Part shown: positions 37,380-38,809 of the stretch, one piece after another
Layout of the letters: every line of letters begins with the position of its first letter
Numbering within the stretch: position 1 is the stretch's first letter
Made by a program: the position numbers and the translations under genes
Source of the DNA: Cymbomonas tetramitiformis
Lineage: Eukaryota; Chlorophyta; Pyramimonadophyceae; Pyramimonadales; Pyramimonadaceae
DNA: 38,809 bases
Reading direction: 5' to 3'
Assembly (NCBI GenBank): GCA_001247695.2
Contig: LGRX02035216.1
Span: 1 to 38,809, forward strand
Notes under the pieces: model-generated
Told to the model about the DNA's origin: nothing
What the model saw: only the letters and a program-made list of their open reading frames with translations
Database searches by the model: none

Positions 37380-38060
37380 TCAGCCACTAGAGGTCCCCGG
37401 AACTGGCCGGCCAGCCCGGAGCAGCGTGAGGGTGAGGTAGTTGCCGGTCTCCGGGGCCGGTGGGAAATCATGCGTAGACGAAATTGAGGAATTGCCAATC
37501 TCAGCCGCGGAGTCCCCAGAGGTTGGCGCCTCGTCCTCGGACGAGTACGGCGGTGGCGGGTAAGGTGGTGAAGGTGGAACTGGTGGATCGGGATCTACGA
37601 GCTCTGGCGGCAGCGGGAGAGAGCCGTGGGAGCGGAATCCCTGTCGTAGCGCCCGATACCGCGCCTGCCTCCGCGGCGGTATAGCACTCGGCACCGCACC
37701 ACCCACTGCGTCGCCAAGATCGTCACGAAATGGCGCAGGTGGTGAAGTTGCCGCAGTTGTGACTGCGGAAGCAGCCCACGCAGCACCACCGACCGGCGGA
37801 GCCGTGCATGCGCGTGCATCGGCACCACCGACACCGGAAACGGTGTGCGGTGCGGCGGTAGCACAAATCACGAAAAGTGCACACACCAAAGATGAGGTCA
37901 GTAAAGACCCACCAAAGCCCGGAATGCCCCTTCCACAGCCGTACCGTGGCTGCGGCAGCGCAACCGAGGCACCCTCGTCGTCGTCGTCGCTCGTGATGTA
38001 GGTTGCGGGCTCGCAGCCCATCACGCCCTCCGGTGTCTCGACCGCGGAGAGCAAGTTCAT
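37380..38060 (-). CDS. Membrane-anchored proline-rich protein
   Basis: 226 codons from an ATG at 38,060. An acidic N-terminal region (SDDDDEG, residues 24-30) precedes a hydrophobic helix at residues 51-70 (GSLLTSSLVCALFVICATAA). An Ala/Pro/Thr-rich stretch follows, then a basic patch (PPRRQARYRALRQ), then PPVPPSPPYPPPPYSSEDE and a Ser-rich tail. The helix could be a signal anchor or uncleaved signal, placing the Pro-rich part outside the cytoplasm. Composition resembles Hyp-rich proteins of green algae. It lies on the same strand as, and upstream of, the propeller/LamG gene, with the 10-kb retrotransposon between them, so it could be a separated 5' exon of that gene. No convincing donor site was found to prove this, and a stand-alone gene is as likely. 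Confidence 0.5.
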   Translation of the reverse strand: MNLLSAVETPEGVMGCEPATYITSDDDDEGASVALPQPRYGCGRGIPGFGGSLLTSSLVCALFVICATAAPHTVSGVGGADARACTAPPVGGAAWAASAVTTAATSPPAPFRDDLGDAVGGAVPSAIPPRRQARYRALRQGFRSHGSLPLPPELVDPDPPVPPSPPYPPPPYSSEDEAPTSGDSAAEIGNSSISSTHDFPPAPETGNYLTLTLLRAGRPVPGTSSG

Positions 38061-38809
38061 GCGTCATGGGCGGCTCGACGGGCGTTGTCAGGGCTCGCTA
38101 TGCGAGCGATATGTATGGCACGGCTATTATTGAACGACAATAGCACGCGCAAGAGTTTGGTGGGTATGAGTGCAGCAGACTGGTAGTAAGACCAGAGTTG
38201 CTTGCTTGAGTACAATTACTCCTCATATACTCAATGTCCTCACGCTTCATAAGCGTTACCACCATCGGGTTGTGAACCCGAGAACATTGGTTGAACTAAC
38301 AGTATCGGCTTATCGAATAGCCATTTGATACTCACATGTTGTTCAGTTCATGCTTGAAGCGAAGACGCGTCCTCTCAGAACTTGTTTGTTCTTCAAGACT
38401 TGTCTTGCTTCGTCATCTCGCTGCCGTACCCGGCATCTCGATGACAAGTGTCACTCATGGTGTCAAGGTGGTAAAAATATATCAAACTTCACGAAATACA
38501 CCCATGCGCACATTGGCATCGTGGATGAAACGCAGAAATCGGGCCACGTTTGTGTGCAATTGGGATCACGGCACCGAACGTGCCGTCGGAGGTATATTGG
38601 GATGGATACCGCGGATATATCCGATCACAAGTACATGTCATTCGTCTTTGTCCAGCTAAACATGAATGTCTAGTTGTGAAATCACATATGATCGACCATA
38701 TTTGAGACCATTCGATGTGCATTATGGTGTTAACAAACTACGCTATGGTTAACCCACCGTAAGGCGTTCTTACGGTGGGTTACCCCACCTTGAGCCCAAT
38801 AGACATTAA
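38061..38809. other. No supported gene; upstream region of the ORF ending at 38,060
   Basis: Probable promoter side of the - strand ORF. Short overlapping ORFs on both strands show no family signature. A hairpin lies at the end. Confidence 0.4.
38751..38781. repeat. Perfect 13-bp hairpin
   Basis: AACCCACCGTAAG and its exact complement separated by GCGTT. Could be the end of a transposable element running out of the window. Confidence 0.7.

Overview
This is a eukaryotic nuclear window. Evidence: spliced genes with canonical donor and acceptor sites, retrotransposon remnants, minisatellites inside introns, and a 705-bp assembly gap. The best guess is a green alga. Proline-rich (SPPPPP-type) extracellular stretches, a YCF48-like beta-propeller and a PAT-like tyrosine-recombinase retrotransposon (a group known from Volvox and Chlamydomonas) all fit that. 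A prasinophyte such as Cymbomonas would be compatible, but I cannot prove species from sequence alone.

Region 1 (1-5 kb, AT-rich, + strand) holds a MYND zinc-finger ORF followed by five small intronless ORFs. They form two families of tandem paralogs: a basic family starting MPSKR (1042, 1590) and a Cys-rich CxxC...CxC family (2380, 3420, 4125). Each family carries its own duplicated upstream sequence. Region 2 (5-12.2 kb) holds a broken Ty3/gypsy gag-protease remnant (- strand), a cluster of 20-bp palindromic elements, an 858-bp fold-back element with arms of about 300 bp, and a long stretch with little coding signal apart from one 86-codon ORF.

Region 3 (12.3-25.1 kb, GC-rich, - strand) is one large split gene that I could rebuild exon by exon. 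Splice phases agree at every junction except across the assembly gap. The predicted product has about seven YCF48/HCF136-type (BNR-like) propeller repeats, roughly one per exon, with a proline-rich insert. A proline-rich linker, a LamG/concanavalin-like domain spread over four exons, a long proline-rich stalk, one transmembrane helix and a cytoplasmic tail follow. Its 5' end is not identified. Six introns contain different minisatellites (units about 28-74 bp); two of these arrays begin at or copy a 5' splice site.

Region 4 (26,707-36,719, - strand) is a structurally complete PAT-like tyrosine-recombinase retrotransposon of about 10 kb. It has split direct repeats in the arrangement A1-ORFs-B1-A2-B2, and a 10+3+10 bp palindrome at the B1/A2 junction. 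On the - strand the ORFs are ORF1 (possible SAP-like segment), a RING-H2 ORF, a CCHC gag, a polyprotein RNaseH-RT-degenerate RNaseH-methyltransferase-like domain, and the tyrosine recombinase. An extra RNase H sits N-terminal to the RT. A 1,047-bp TIR element with a 4-bp target-site duplication is nested at the end of ORF1.

Region 5 (36.7-38.8 kb) has one - strand ORF for a membrane-anchored proline-rich protein and a perfect 13-bp hairpin near the window end.
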